Of a DNA stretch of 64,000 nt, positions 9,074 to 17,252 are shown piece after piece. Numbering within the stretch: position 1 is the first letter of the stretch; the number at the start of each line of letters is the position of its first letter. Under the pieces are notes generated by a model, which saw only the letters and a program-made list of their open reading frames with translations, did not search any database and was not told the DNA's origin. The stretch is from Streptococcus sp. HMSC034E03 (GTDB lineage: Bacteria > Bacillota > Bacilli > Lactobacillales > Streptococcaceae), in NCBI RefSeq assembly GCF_001811505.1, contig NZ_KV804969.1, positions 37,018 to 101,017 on the forward strand. Reading direction: 5' to 3'. The position numbers were made by a program, and so were the translations under genes.

Positions 9074-10624
9074 ATGGAGGAACAGAAGGAAATACTTAGT
9101 TCCAAGAAAGAATTTGCCTTCGCGTCCAGTACGATCTTAGCTCAAGTAGGGCGAGGTATTATTGTTGGATTAGTCGTAGGACTTATTGTAGGATCATTTC
9201 GATTTTTGATCGAAAAAGGCTTTCATATCGTTCAAGGATTTTATCAAGACCAAGAGAATCTGATACGGAATCTATTGATCATTTTATTGTTTTATATCCT
9301 CATTTGCTTACTTAGCGCCAAATTAACACGTTCAGAAAAAGATATCAAAGGTTCTGGTATTCCTCAAGTTGAAGCGGAGTTAAAAGGTCTCATGTCTCTC
9401 AATTGGTGGAGTATCCTCTGGAAGAAATACATTCTAGGTATTTTGGCCATTGCGAGTGGGCTTATGCTCGGTCGTGAAGGTCCCAGTATTCAGCTAGGTG
9501 CCGCTGGAGGAAAAGGAATTGCTAAATGGCTCAAGTCTAGCCCTGTTGAGGAGCGTTCTTTGATTGCTAGTGGAGCTGCTGCTGGACTTGCTGCAGCCTT
9601 TAATGCACCGATTGCGGGGTTATTATTTGTAGTAGAAGAAGTCTATCACCATTTTTCACGATTCTTTTGGGTTTCTACCTTGGCTGCTAGTCTAGTAGCA
9701 AACTTTGTTTCCCTTCTCATCTTTGGCTTAACACCTGTACTTGATATGCCGGACAATATCCCTCTCATGAACTTGAGCCAATATTGGATTTATCTGGTTA
9801 TGGGGATTTTTCTTGGAGTTTCTGGATATCTATATGAGCAAGCCGTTCTTAACGTTGGAAAAGTATATGATTGGATTGGTCAAAAGATTCATCTGGATAA
9901 GGCCTATTATCCTATTCTAGCCTTTCTTCTTATCATTCCAGTAGGAATTTTCCTGCCACAGATACTTGGTGGAGGCAATCAGGTTGTCTTATCCTTAACA
10001 GAACAGGATTTTAGCTTCCAAATTCTCTTAATTTACTTCATCATTCGCTTTATCTGGAGTATGATCAGTTATGGTAGTGGACTGCCAGGTGGTATTTTCT
10101 TGCCAATTTTAGCTTTAGGATCCTTACTTGGTGCCCTGGTAGGTGTTATTTGTGTCAATCTTGGCCTCGTTACACAGCAGCAATTCCCTATCTTTGTGAT
10201 TCTTGGAATGAGCGGGTATTTTGGGGCTATCTCAAAAGCACCTTTGACAGCTATGATTCTTGTAACTGAGATGGTCGGTGATATCCGAAATCTCATGCCT
10301 TTAGGTATGGTGACCCTAGTTGCCTATATTGTTATGGATCTGCTCAAAGGGGCGCCTGTCTATGAAGCCATGCTGGAGAAAATGTTACCAGAAACCGCAA
10401 GTGACGATGGTGAAGTTACTCTTATTGAAATCCCAGTTTCTGATAAGATAGCTGGTAAGCAAGTACATGAACTCAATTTACCACACAATGTGCTCATCAC
10501 AACCCAGGTACATAATGGTAAGAGTAAGACAGTTAATGGATCTACAAGGATGTATCTAGGTGATATGATTCATCTCGTAATTCCAAAAAGTGAAATTGGA
10601 AAAGTGAAAGATTTGTTGTTGTAG
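9074..10624 (+). CDS. ClC-family chloride transporter with C-terminal RCK_C/TrkA_C domain
   Basis: A 516-aa membrane protein with about 10-12 hydrophobic segments. Filter motifs are GSGIPQ (93-98), GREGPS (133-138, with the gating Glu135 kept) and GSGLPGGIFLPI near residue 335. Retention of the gating glutamate favours a Cl-/H+ exchanger over a passive channel. The last ~75 residues form a TrkA_C-like regulatory domain. AAAGGAG lies before the ATG. It follows rnhB by 15 bases, so it may share the rbgA-rnhB transcript. The ion could also be fluoride or another halide; the chloride call is by family. Confidence 0.9.
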   Translation: MEEQKEILSSKKEFAFASSTILAQVGRGIIVGLVVGLIVGSFRFLIEKGFHIVQGFYQDQENLIRNLLIILLFYILICLLSAKLTRSEKDIKGSGIPQVEAELKGLMSLNWWSILWKKYILGILAIASGLMLGREGPSIQLGAAGGKGIAKWLKSSPVEERSLIASGAAAGLAAAFNAPIAGLLFVVEEVYHHFSRFFWVSTLAASLVANFVSLLIFGLTPVLDMPDNIPLMNLSQYWIYLVMGIFLGVSGYLYEQAVLNVGKVYDWIGQKIHLDKAYYPILAFLLIIPVGIFLPQILGGGNQVVLSLTEQDFSFQILLIYFIIRFIWSMISYGSGLPGGIFLPILALGSLLGALVGVICVNLGLVTQQQFPIFVILGMSGYFGAISKAPLTAMILVTEMVGDIRNLMPLGMVTLVAYIVMDLLKGAPVYEAMLEKMLPETASDDGEVTLIEIPVSDKIAGKQVHELNLPHNVLITTQVHNGKSKTVNGSTRMYLGDMIHLVIPKSEIGKVKDLLL

Positions 10625-10636
10625 GAAAACGAGTTT

Positions 10637-10654
10637 ACATAATTTATGTTATGT
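10637..10654. repeat. 18-bp palindrome ACATAA-N6-TTATGT, copy 2
   Basis: ACATAATTTATGTTATGT starts 13 bases after the clcA stop and lies about 240 bases left of difSL. Arms are perfect. It differs from copy 4 at a single central position. Confidence 0.65.
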
Positions 10655-10712
10655 CTCGCATATAGTTGGTCTAAAATTAGTAATTAAAATGATAGACCGA
10701 GTCATATGAATC

Positions 10713-10750
10713 AAAACTCGATTCCTAAATAATGGTATCGAGTTTTTATA
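10713..10750 (+). terminator. Terminator of the rbgA-rnhB-clcA unit
   Basis: A 10-bp stem AAAACTCGAT / ATCGAGTTTT (10713-10722 and 10737-10746) followed by a T-rich stretch. The rest of the 10625-10961 gap holds palindrome copy 2, plain AT-rich DNA and difSL. Confidence 0.75.
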
Positions 10751-10892
10751 ATTTATTCTAATAAACTTAAACTGTAGAAGCTTTAGAAATTTTTGAAGTC
10801 AATAAATTAATGATCAATAATTCACTTAGCGAATCTAGACGTTTTTTAGTATTGTATAGCTTATTTGAACATTCCTAAATATTCTCTATAAC

Positions 10893-10924
10893 ATCTTTCC
10901 GAAAAACTATAATTTTCTTGAAAA
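10893..10924 (+). other. difSL chromosome dimer resolution site
   Basis: The stretch from ATCTTTCC through GAAAAACTATAA to TTTTCTTGAAAA matches the ~31-bp difSL of streptococci and lactococci as I know it: imperfect arms around a short AT-rich core, lying immediately upstream of xerS. The single recombinase XerS acts here with FtsK to resolve chromosome dimers, so this marks the replication terminus. The switch of gene strand from + to - just after xerS agrees. Confidence 0.9.
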
Positions 10925-10956
10925 ATATAACTAGCTATGCTATACTACTAGTATAG
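10918..10956 (+). promoter_or_regulatory. xerS promoter overlapping difSL, with palindromic -10 region
   Basis: TTGAAA (10918-10923), a 17-base spacer and TATACT (10941-10946), the latter also preceded by TGC as an extended -10. The -35 lies inside the right end of difSL. A 17-bp palindrome, CTATACTA-C-TAGTATAG (10940-10956), contains the -10. XerS bound at difSL would be expected to block this promoter. Confidence 0.75.
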
Positions 10957-10973
10957 AATATTTGGAGAAAAAC

Positions 10974-12044
10974 ATGAAACGCGAGATCTTATTAGAACGG
11001 ATTGATAAACTCAAACAAGTTATGCCCTGGTACGTTCTGGAATACTACCAATCAAAATTGGCCGTTCCCTACAGTTTTACGACATTGTACGAATACTTAA
11101 AGGAATACGATCGATTTTTCACCTGGGTTTTGGAATCTGGTATATCGGATGCTGATACTATGGCAAATATTCCTTTGGATGTTCTGGAGAACATGACCAA
11201 GAAAGACATGGAATCTTTTATTCTTTACTTACGTGAACGTCCTTTGCTTAATGCTAATACAACTAAAAATGGTGTCTCCCAAACAACCATTAACCGTACT
11301 TTATCAGCTCTTTCTAGTCTTTATAAGTATTTAACTGAGGAAGTTGAAAACGAGCAAGGGGAACCTTATTTCTATCGTAATGTCATGAAGAAGGTTGCTA
11401 CCAAGAAAAAGAAAGAAACCTTGGCTGCACGGGCTGAGAATATCAAGCAAAAACTCTTTTTAGGTGATGAAACAGAAGGTTTTCTGACTTATATCGACCA
11501 AGAGTACCCACAACAACTCTCAAATCGTGCTCTATCATCGTTTAAAAAAAATAAGGAACGTGATTTGGCCATTATCGCCCTTCTCTTGGCATCTGGTGTC
11601 CGTTTATCTGAAGCTGTTAACCTAGACCTTCGTGACCTCAATCTTAAGATGATGGTCATTGACGTCACTCGAAAAGGTGGGAAACGCGATTCGGTAAATG
11701 TAGCCGCCTTTGCTAAGCCTTATCTGGAGCAATATCTTGCTATTCGAGACAAACGTTATAAGACAGAAAGGACTGATACAGCTCTCTTTCTGACCTTGTA
11801 TCGAGGTGTTCCAAACCGTATCGATACTTCTAGTGTTGAAAAGATGGTGGCCAAGTATTCGGAAGACTTTAAAGTCCGCGTAACTCCCCACAAACTACGC
11901 CATACGCTTGCAACACGTCTATATGATGCAACCAAATCACAAGTTTTGGTAAGTCATCAACTTGGACATGCAAGCACACAAGTAACTGACTTGTATACAC
12001 ATATCGTTAATGATGAGCAGAAAAATGCCTTGGATAGTTTATAA
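10974..12044 (+). CDS. xerS: Tyrosine recombinase XerS
   Basis: A 356-aa tyrosine recombinase, the usual XerS length. The ATG at 10974 is chosen because GGAG sits 6 bases before it; the upstream TTG at 10962 has no site. An N-terminal SAM-like DNA-binding domain covers about residues 15-130. The catalytic residues are recognisable: Arg in ASGVRLSEA, the H-x-x-R box in [11 protein letters not shown], His in HQLGHAS and the nucleophilic Tyr in DLYTHI. It is the sole Xer recombinase of streptococci and works on the adjacent difSL. Confidence 0.96.
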   Translation: MKREILLERIDKLKQVMPWYVLEYYQSKLAVPYSFTTLYEYLKEYDRFFTWVLESGISDADTMANIPLDVLENMTKKDMESFILYLRERPLLNANTTKNGVSQTTINRTLSALSSLYKYLTEEVENEQGEPYFYRNVMKKVATKKKKETLAARAENIKQKLFLGDETEGFLTYIDQEYPQQLSNRALSSFKKNKERDLAIIALLLASGVRLSEAVNLDLRDLNLKMMVIDVTRKGGKRDSVNVAAFAKPYLEQYLAIRDKRYKTERTDTALFLTLYRGVPNRIDTSSVEKMVAKYSEDFKVRVTPHKLRHTLATRLYDATKSQVLVSHQLGHASTQVTDLYTHIVNDEQKNALDSL

Positions 12045-12047
12045 GAT

Positions 12048-12065
12048 ACATAATATAAATTATGT
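12048..12065. repeat. 18-bp palindrome ACATAA-N6-TTATGT, copy 3
   Basis: ACATAATATAAATTATGT starts 3 bases after the xerS stop. It is followed directly by a further half-site (ACATAATTC). The centre matches copy 4 when read on the opposite strand in part. Confidence 0.65.
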
Positions 12066-12078
12066 ACATAATTCTTGC

Positions 12079-12113
12079 AAAAAAGAAGCTGGGAAAAACC
12101 AACTTCTTTTTTT
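12079..12113. terminator. Bidirectional terminator between xerS and lplA
   Basis: AAAAAAGAAG and CTTCTTTTTT form a 10-bp stem between two convergent genes, with A and T runs on both sides, so it can stop transcription from either direction. It abuts the lplA stop codon. Confidence 0.8.
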
Positions 12114-13101
12114 ATTCAACAACAGCTTCAGCAATTTCTTCTGCAGTTATTCCTGCGAAGTAACGGCCTAAGTTAATGGTTTCTAGGGCTTTAAGAACGT
12201 CTTCGCGTTCGTATTTGACACCACGAAGGACATCTTCTACAGCTGCTACATCTTCGATACCGAAGAAGTCACCATAAATCTTAATGTCTTGAATTTTTGA
12301 CTCAATAACATTCGCAAAGATTTCAACTTTACCGCTTGGGAATTTAGTTCCACGACGGACATTGTATTCAGGTGATTTCCCATAGTTCCAGTCCCAAGTT
12401 CCAAACTTAGTTTCTTTGATACGATTGATTTCAGCCAATTCTTTCTCAGAAAAAACGTATTCAGTCATCTCAGGGTATTCTTTTTTCATGTATTCCAAGA
12501 GTAAATCACGGAATTCTTCAACAGTGATCTTTTCTGGCAACTCATCGATAATATTAGTTACTCGAGCACGGACTGATTTAACCCCTTTTGATTCAAACTT
12601 ATCTTTAGACACTTTAAGTGCGTTAGCTAGGACTGACAAATCCACGTCAAAGAGAAGACAACCATGGTGCATGATACGTCCGTTGATATAGGCTTGCGCA
12701 TTTCCACAGAATTTCTTACCATCGATTTCCAAGTCATTACGACCTGTAAATTCAGCTTTAACACCAAGTTCAGCCAAGGTATTGATTACCGGAGTAGAGA
12801 AGCTCTTGAAGTCAAAGGCCTTGTTTTCATCTTCTTTTGAAATGATGGTATAGTTAAGGTTGTTCAAATCATGGTAAACAGCTCCACCACCACTGATCCG
12901 ACGGACTACTTCAATACCGTTATCGCGTACATAATCACGATTGATTTCTTCGATAGTGTTCTGGTGACGACCGACAATGATAGATGGTTTATTAATCCAA
13001 AGAAGGAAGATTTGATCCTCATCCAAAAGGTGTTTAAAGGCATATTCTTCCAAGGCGATATTAAAAGCAGTGTCGTTTGAATGATTGATAATGTATTTCA
13101 T
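12112..13101 (-). CDS. lplA: Lipoate-protein ligase A
   Basis: A 329-aa lipoate ligase with the lipoate/ATP-binding RRISGGGAVYHD loop near residue 75 and a C-terminal accessory domain, the usual long-form length. It adenylates free lipoate and transfers it to a lysine of a lipoyl domain. It is the last gene of the aco/pdh run, 58 bases after lpdA, whose N-terminal lipoyl domain is its evident target. AGAAGG precedes the ATG. Confidence 0.95.
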   Translation of the reverse strand: MKYIINHSNDTAFNIALEEYAFKHLLDEDQIFLLWINKPSIIVGRHQNTIEEINRDYVRDNGIEVVRRISGGGAVYHDLNNLNYTIISKEDENKAFDFKSFSTPVINTLAELGVKAEFTGRNDLEIDGKKFCGNAQAYINGRIMHHGCLLFDVDLSVLANALKVSKDKFESKGVKSVRARVTNIIDELPEKITVEEFRDLLLEYMKKEYPEMTEYVFSEKELAEINRIKETKFGTWDWNYGKSPEYNVRRGTKFPSGKVEIFANVIESKIQDIKIYGDFFGIEDVAAVEDVLRGVKYEREDVLKALETINLGRYFAGITAEEIAEAVVE

Positions 13102-13123
13102 AAGATACCTTCTAATACGATAG

Positions 13124-13146
13124 AGACTGGAAAATAATTCCAGTCT
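13124..13146. other. Hairpin in the lpdA-lplA gap
   Basis: A 9-bp perfect inverted repeat AGACTGGAA / TTCCAGTCT with a 5-base loop. There is no run of T on either strand, so it may lower read-through or protect an mRNA end; it is not a classical terminator. Confidence 0.5.
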
Positions 13147-13159
13147 AGTCTATCTATTT

Positions 13160-14863
13160 TTATTTTTTCTTAGGTGAATGGATAGCCATTCCAAGAACAT
13201 CAGCAAATGCTTCGTACATAACTTCAGAGTATGTTGGGTGACCGTGGATTGTCTTAAGCATTTCTTCTACAGTGATTTCCATTTCGATGATGCTTGACGC
13301 TTCATTGATCAATTCTGCAGCTGCAGGACCAATGATGTGGACTCCGAGGATTTCACCATATTTCTTATCGGCAATGACTTTAACAAATCCTTGAGCAGCA
13401 TCTGATGCAATTGCACGTCCGTTTGCGGCAAAGTTGAATTTACCGATTTGGACATCGTATTTCTCACGAGCTTGTTCTTCAGTCAAACCAACTGCTGCTA
13501 CTTCTGGAAGTGTATAGATAGCTGCAGGAGTCAAGTTCAATTTGGCAACAGCGTGGTTTCCTTTAAGGGCATTTTCAGCAGCAACTTCACCCATACGGAA
13601 GGCAGCATGTGCCAACATCTTAGTACCGTTGATATCACCTGGTGCATAAATACCAGGAACAGAAGTTTCCATGTACTCGTTAACCTTGATACGACCACGG
13701 TCTAACTCAAACTCAACTTCTCCGATTCCTTCAAGGTCTGGAACACGACCGATTGAAAGAAGTGCTTTATTTGCGATGATATCATCTTTGCCTTCAACTT
13801 TGATACGGAGTTTGCCATCTTCTTCAATGATTTCTTGAAGTTTAGTACCTGTCAAGATAGTCATACCTTTGCGTTCAAGAATCAAGCGAAGGTTCTTAGA
13901 TACTTCCGCATCCATTGCTGGAACAATACGATCCATCATTTCGATAACAGTAACTTTTGAACCAAATGTCATGAAGGCTTGGCCAAGCTCGATACCGACA
14001 ACTCCACCACCAATGATAACGAGACTTTCTGGTACTTCGTTCATTTCAAGGATGTCATCACTAGTCATCACAAGAGATGATTCCATACCAGGAACGTTAA
14101 TTTTGCTTACTTTTGAACCACCAGCAAGGATAATCTTCTTAGTTTCAAGCAATTCAGAACCATTTACCAAGACATTCTTATCTTTAGTAATAGTACCGAT
14201 ACCTTTATGAACATCAACTCCATAGCTACGAAGAAGTCCTGCAACACCACCTACAAGGGTATTGACAACTTTAGATTTTGTTTCTAAAAGTTTCTCCATA
14301 TCAACTGTGAAATTAGGATTTTCAATTACGATACCACGATTTGCTGCATGACCGATATTCTCGATAATTTCGGCGTTGTGAAGGTAAGTCTTAGTTGGGA
14401 TACATCCACGGTTCAAACAAGTTCCACCAAGTTCAGATTTCTCAACAAGAGCAACCTTACCACCTAATTGAGCTGCTTTAATGGCAGAAACATAACCAGC
14501 AGGTCCACCACCAATAACAACGATATCATAAGCATCATCGCTCTTACCATCATCGTTCGAAGCACTTGCTGCAGGTGCTGGGCTAGCTTCTGGTGCAGAT
14601 CCTCCAGCTGTTGGGATATTTTCCCCTTCTTCACCAAGATAACCGATAACTTCAGTAACAGGAACAGTCTCGCCGTCCCCTTTCAGGATAGCGATCAAGT
14701 AACCGTCTTCTTCTGCTTCCAATTCCATGCTGACTTTGTCAGTCATGATTTCCAAAAGGATTTCTCCTTCTTTTACAAATTCTCCGACTTTTTTATTCCA
14801 TTGGACGATTTGTCCTTCTGTCATATCCACGCCGGCTTTTGGCATAATTACTTCTAAGGCCAT
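13160..14863 (-). CDS. lpdA: Dihydrolipoamide dehydrogenase (E3) with N-terminal lipoyl domain
   Basis: A 567-aa protein, about 100 residues longer than plain E3. Residues 1-80 are a lipoyl domain with the modified lysine expected at Lys43 (TDKVSME); residues about 81-108 are an Ala/Pro/Ser linker; from Tyr111 the FAD-binding GGGPAG fold begins, with the redox pair Cys148/Cys153 (GGTCLNRGC). It reoxidises dihydrolipoamide with NAD+. In this operon it carries the only lipoyl domain of the complex, since the E2 has none. Confidence 0.95.
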   Translation of the reverse strand: MALEVIMPKAGVDMTEGQIVQWNKKVGEFVKEGEILLEIMTDKVSMELEAEEDGYLIAILKGDGETVPVTEVIGYLGEEGENIPTAGGSAPEASPAPAASASNDDGKSDDAYDIVVIGGGPAGYVSAIKAAQLGGKVALVEKSELGGTCLNRGCIPTKTYLHNAEIIENIGHAANRGIVIENPNFTVDMEKLLETKSKVVNTLVGGVAGLLRSYGVDVHKGIGTITKDKNVLVNGSELLETKKIILAGGSKVSKINVPGMESSLVMTSDDILEMNEVPESLVIIGGGVVGIELGQAFMTFGSKVTVIEMMDRIVPAMDAEVSKNLRLILERKGMTILTGTKLQEIIEEDGKLRIKVEGKDDIIANKALLSIGRVPDLEGIGEVEFELDRGRIKVNEYMETSVPGIYAPGDINGTKMLAHAAFRMGEVAAENALKGNHAVAKLNLTPAAIYTLPEVAAVGLTEEQAREKYDVQIGKFNFAANGRAIASDAAQGFVKVIADKKYGEILGVHIIGPAAAELINEASSIIEMEITVEEMLKTIHGHPTYSEVMYEAFADVLGMAIHSPKKK

Positions 14864-14902
14864 ATCTTACTTCCTTTATCTATATTTCTAAAAATAAATT
14901 CT

Positions 14903-15946
14903 CTAAACCAACATTGAGATTGGGTTTTCAATTAAAGCTTTCAAGTCTTTCATAAACTTAGCACCAGCCATACCATCTACGACACGGTGGTCAATTGTTA
15001 AACCAAGACTCATAATTGGACGAATCACGATTTCACCATTTACTACAACAGGTTTCTCAATTGTTGAGCTAACCCCAAGGATTGCTGAGTTAGGTTGATT
15101 GATGATTGGACCGAATGATTGAACACCAAACATCCCCAAGTTACTGATGGTGAAGGTTGAGTTTTGCAATTCGCTAGGAGCCAGTTTACCATCCAAAGTA
15201 CGTCCGATAACATCTTTGAAGGCAACTACCAACTCAGACAAGCTCATTTTTTCAGCATTATAAACAACTGGCGTCATCAAACCATTATCCATTCCAACAG
15301 CCATCGCAAGGTTGACATAGTTGTGAGTGATAATTGTCTTACCATCTTCAGTTAATGACGCATTGATGTATGGGTGTTTCATAAGAGTCTTAACAACCGC
15401 AAGTGAAAGCAAGTCTGTAACAGTAATTTTCTTGCCAGTTGCTTCCATGATTGGATCAAGAACTTTCTTACGAAGTGCAAGCATTTCAGACATATCAACA
15501 TCGTAGTTAAGCGTAAAGGTTGGGGCAGTCAAGTATGACTCAACCATACGTTGAGCAATAACCTTACGCATAGGAGTCATAGGAATGCGTTCGATTTCTC
15601 CATAAGGAGTTACGTTATCTGGAACTTCTTCTACTTTCTCGATTTGAGCAGGTGACTTGATTGTTTCGTTTTCAATATTTTCAGGAAGGAAGGCTAAAAC
15701 ATCCTTCTTCATAATCTTACCACGGTGACCAGTTCCTTGGATTTCCTGCCAAGCAATATTATGCTCTAGTGCAATTCGTTTTGCGAGTGGTGAAATGCGA
15801 ACCACATTAGTGTCTTTAAATGTTTCCACGTCTTCTTTGTGGACACGACCGTTTGCGCCTGAGCCAGAAATATCGTAGAGATTAATTCCTAAATCATCCG
15901 CTAATTTTCTAGCTGCAGGAGTCGCTCTTAGCTTATCATCAGCCAT
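14903..15946 (-). CDS. acoC: Dihydrolipoamide acyltransferase (E2) lacking a lipoyl domain
   Basis: A 347-aa E2. It opens directly with two peripheral-subunit-binding domains (about residues 7-40 and 50-86; both carry the A-x-x-LA...G-x-G-x-x-G-x-x-x-x-DV pattern). The catalytic domain follows, with the DHRVVDG motif (His320) near the C-terminus. A normal E2 has one to three lipoyl domains in front; none is coded here or in the 296-base gap upstream. Substrate shuttling must then rely on the lipoyl domain of LpdA. An AGGAGAGG site supports the start. Confidence 0.93.
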   Translation of the reverse strand: MADDKLRATPAARKLADDLGINLYDISGSGANGRVHKEDVETFKDTNVVRISPLAKRIALEHNIAWQEIQGTGHRGKIMKKDVLAFLPENIENETIKSPAQIEKVEEVPDNVTPYGEIERIPMTPMRKVIAQRMVESYLTAPTFTLNYDVDMSEMLALRKKVLDPIMEATGKKITVTDLLSLAVVKTLMKHPYINASLTEDGKTIITHNYVNLAMAVGMDNGLMTPVVYNAEKMSLSELVVAFKDVIGRTLDGKLAPSELQNSTFTISNLGMFGVQSFGPIINQPNSAILGVSSTIEKPVVVNGEIVIRPIMSLGLTIDHRVVDGMAGAKFMKDLKALIENPISMLV

Positions 15947-15960
15947 GACCTCTCCTATTC

Positions 15961-16175
15961 TATACTAAGATATTAAGGACGAAGAGGGCAATGAAAAAAT
16001 AGGAGATTGACGATGTGTTCGATGAACACAAGGAAATCTATCTTTTTTTCACAGACCTCCGTCCGAATTCAATTACATGATACTAAGGGCGTAAAAGTCA
16101 CAGTGAAAATAGGAAATCTGACAAAGAAAGTTTATCTTTTTCACACAGACTTTAGCCCGAGTTCAACTCTACAAG
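15961..16175. repeat. Two imperfect tandem copies of a dispersed-type repeat in the acoB-acoC gap
   Basis: Unit A (about 15961-16075) and unit B (about 16079-16175) share TACTAAG, AAAATAGGA, a TATCTTTTT tract, CACAGAC and GTTCAA/ATTCAA blocks in the same order. Unit A also holds a perfect 7-bp hairpin, TGTGTTC-GAT-GAACACA (16014-16030). Neither unit codes for protein. Similar short repeats are scattered in mitis-group genomes; I cannot assign a name such as SPRITE or RUP with confidence. The element separates E1-beta from E2 within the operon. Confidence 0.55.
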
Positions 16176-16214
16176 TAACTTGGATACAAAACGTATCTCA
16201 AATAAGTTTTGTTT

Positions 16215-16232
16215 ACATAATTTATATTATGT
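16215..16232. repeat. 18-bp palindrome ACATAA-N6-TTATGT, copy 4
   Basis: ACATAATTTATATTATGT lies 11 bases beyond the stop of the E1-beta gene (transcribed leftward). It is the most symmetrical of the four copies. Confidence 0.65.
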
Positions 16233-16242
16233 GTGTTGTGTA

Positions 16243-17235
16243 TTATTGTTTGTTATAAGTTTTACGGATTGCATCTTTGATGCTTTCAACTGTCGGAATC
16301 ATTGCATTTTCAAGATTTTGTGCATAAGGCATTGGTACATCTTCACCAGCACAACGGCGAATAGGTGCATCCAAGTAATCAAATGCTTCTGATTCAGAAA
16401 TGATAGCTGAGATTTCTCCGATAAATCCACTTGTCTTATGAGCGTCATTGACAAGAACCACTTTTCCAGTTTTCTTAACTGAGTTAATGATGATGTCTTT
16501 ATCAAGTGGAACCAAGGTACGTGGGTCTACTACTTCTACAGAGATACCTTCTTCAGCTAACTCTTCAGCTGCTTGCATAACACGACGAAGCATTTTTCCG
16601 TAAGTTACAACAGTGACATCAGTACCTTCGCGTTTGATTTCTCCGACACCAAGTGGAATGGTGTAGTCAGGATCAACAGGCACTTCACCTTTTTGGTTGA
16701 ATTCTGATTTGTATTCAAGAATGATAACAGGGTTGTTATCACGAATAGAAGACTTAAGAAGTCCTTTCATATCAGCTGGTGTACCTGGAGCTACTACTTT
16801 CAATCCTGGGATATGCGTAAACCATGTTTCTAATGATTGTGAGTGTTGTGCTGCAGAACCTACACCATTACCAGCTGCACAGCGGATTGTCATTGGTACT
16901 TGACCTTTTCCACCAAACATATAACGAGTTTTAGCGGCTTGGTTAACGATAGCATCCATGGCAATTACAGAAAAGTCCATAAAAGTCATATCTACGATTG
17001 GACGAAGTCCAGTCATTGCAGCACCAGCAGCTGCACCAGAAATTGCAGCTTCAGAAATCGGACAGTCACGAACACGTTCTGGACCAAATTCTTCAAGCAT
17101 ACCTACTGAAGTACCGAAGTCTCCACCGAAAACTCCGACATCTTCACCCATCAAAAGCACATTTTCATCACGACGCATTTCCTCAGACATTGCAAGGATA
17201 ATGGTATCGCGGAAAGACATTAATTTAGTTTCCAT
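16243..17235 (-). CDS. acoB: 2-oxoacid (acetoin/pyruvate) dehydrogenase E1 component, beta subunit
   Basis: A 330-aa transketolase-type E1-beta, with the N-terminal pyrimidine-binding domain (GEDVGVFGG near residue 30) and a C-terminal transketolase domain ending in the RRCAGEDVPMPYA segment. With AcoA it forms the thiamine-diphosphate heterotetramer that decarboxylates the substrate. It starts 17 bases after acoA. Whether the main substrate is pyruvate or acetoin cannot be decided from sequence; in pneumococci this locus serves pyruvate dehydrogenase function. Confidence 0.93.
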   Translation of the reverse strand: METKLMSFRDTIILAMSEEMRRDENVLLMGEDVGVFGGDFGTSVGMLEEFGPERVRDCPISEAAISGAAAGAAMTGLRPIVDMTFMDFSVIAMDAIVNQAAKTRYMFGGKGQVPMTIRCAAGNGVGSAAQHSQSLETWFTHIPGLKVVAPGTPADMKGLLKSSIRDNNPVIILEYKSEFNQKGEVPVDPDYTIPLGVGEIKREGTDVTVVTYGKMLRRVMQAAEELAEEGISVEVVDPRTLVPLDKDIIINSVKKTGKVVLVNDAHKTSGFIGEISAIISESEAFDYLDAPIRRCAGEDVPMPYAQNLENAMIPTVESIKDAIRKTYNKQ

Positions 17236-17252
17236 ATTTTCTCTACTTCTCC

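Noticed and set aside
10962..10973. TTG at 10962 as the xerS start
   Set aside because: The ATG four codons later has GGAG at the right distance and gives the standard 356 aa; the TTG overlaps that site.
14468..14857. + strand ORF of 129 codons opposite lpdA
   Set aside because: It mirrors the lipoyl and linker region of lpdA, has no ribosome site and gives a low-complexity Ser/Phe-rich product.
16007..16258. + strand ORF in the acoB-acoC gap
   Set aside because: It runs through the repeat pair and palindrome, with no ribosome site and no domain; explained by the repeats.
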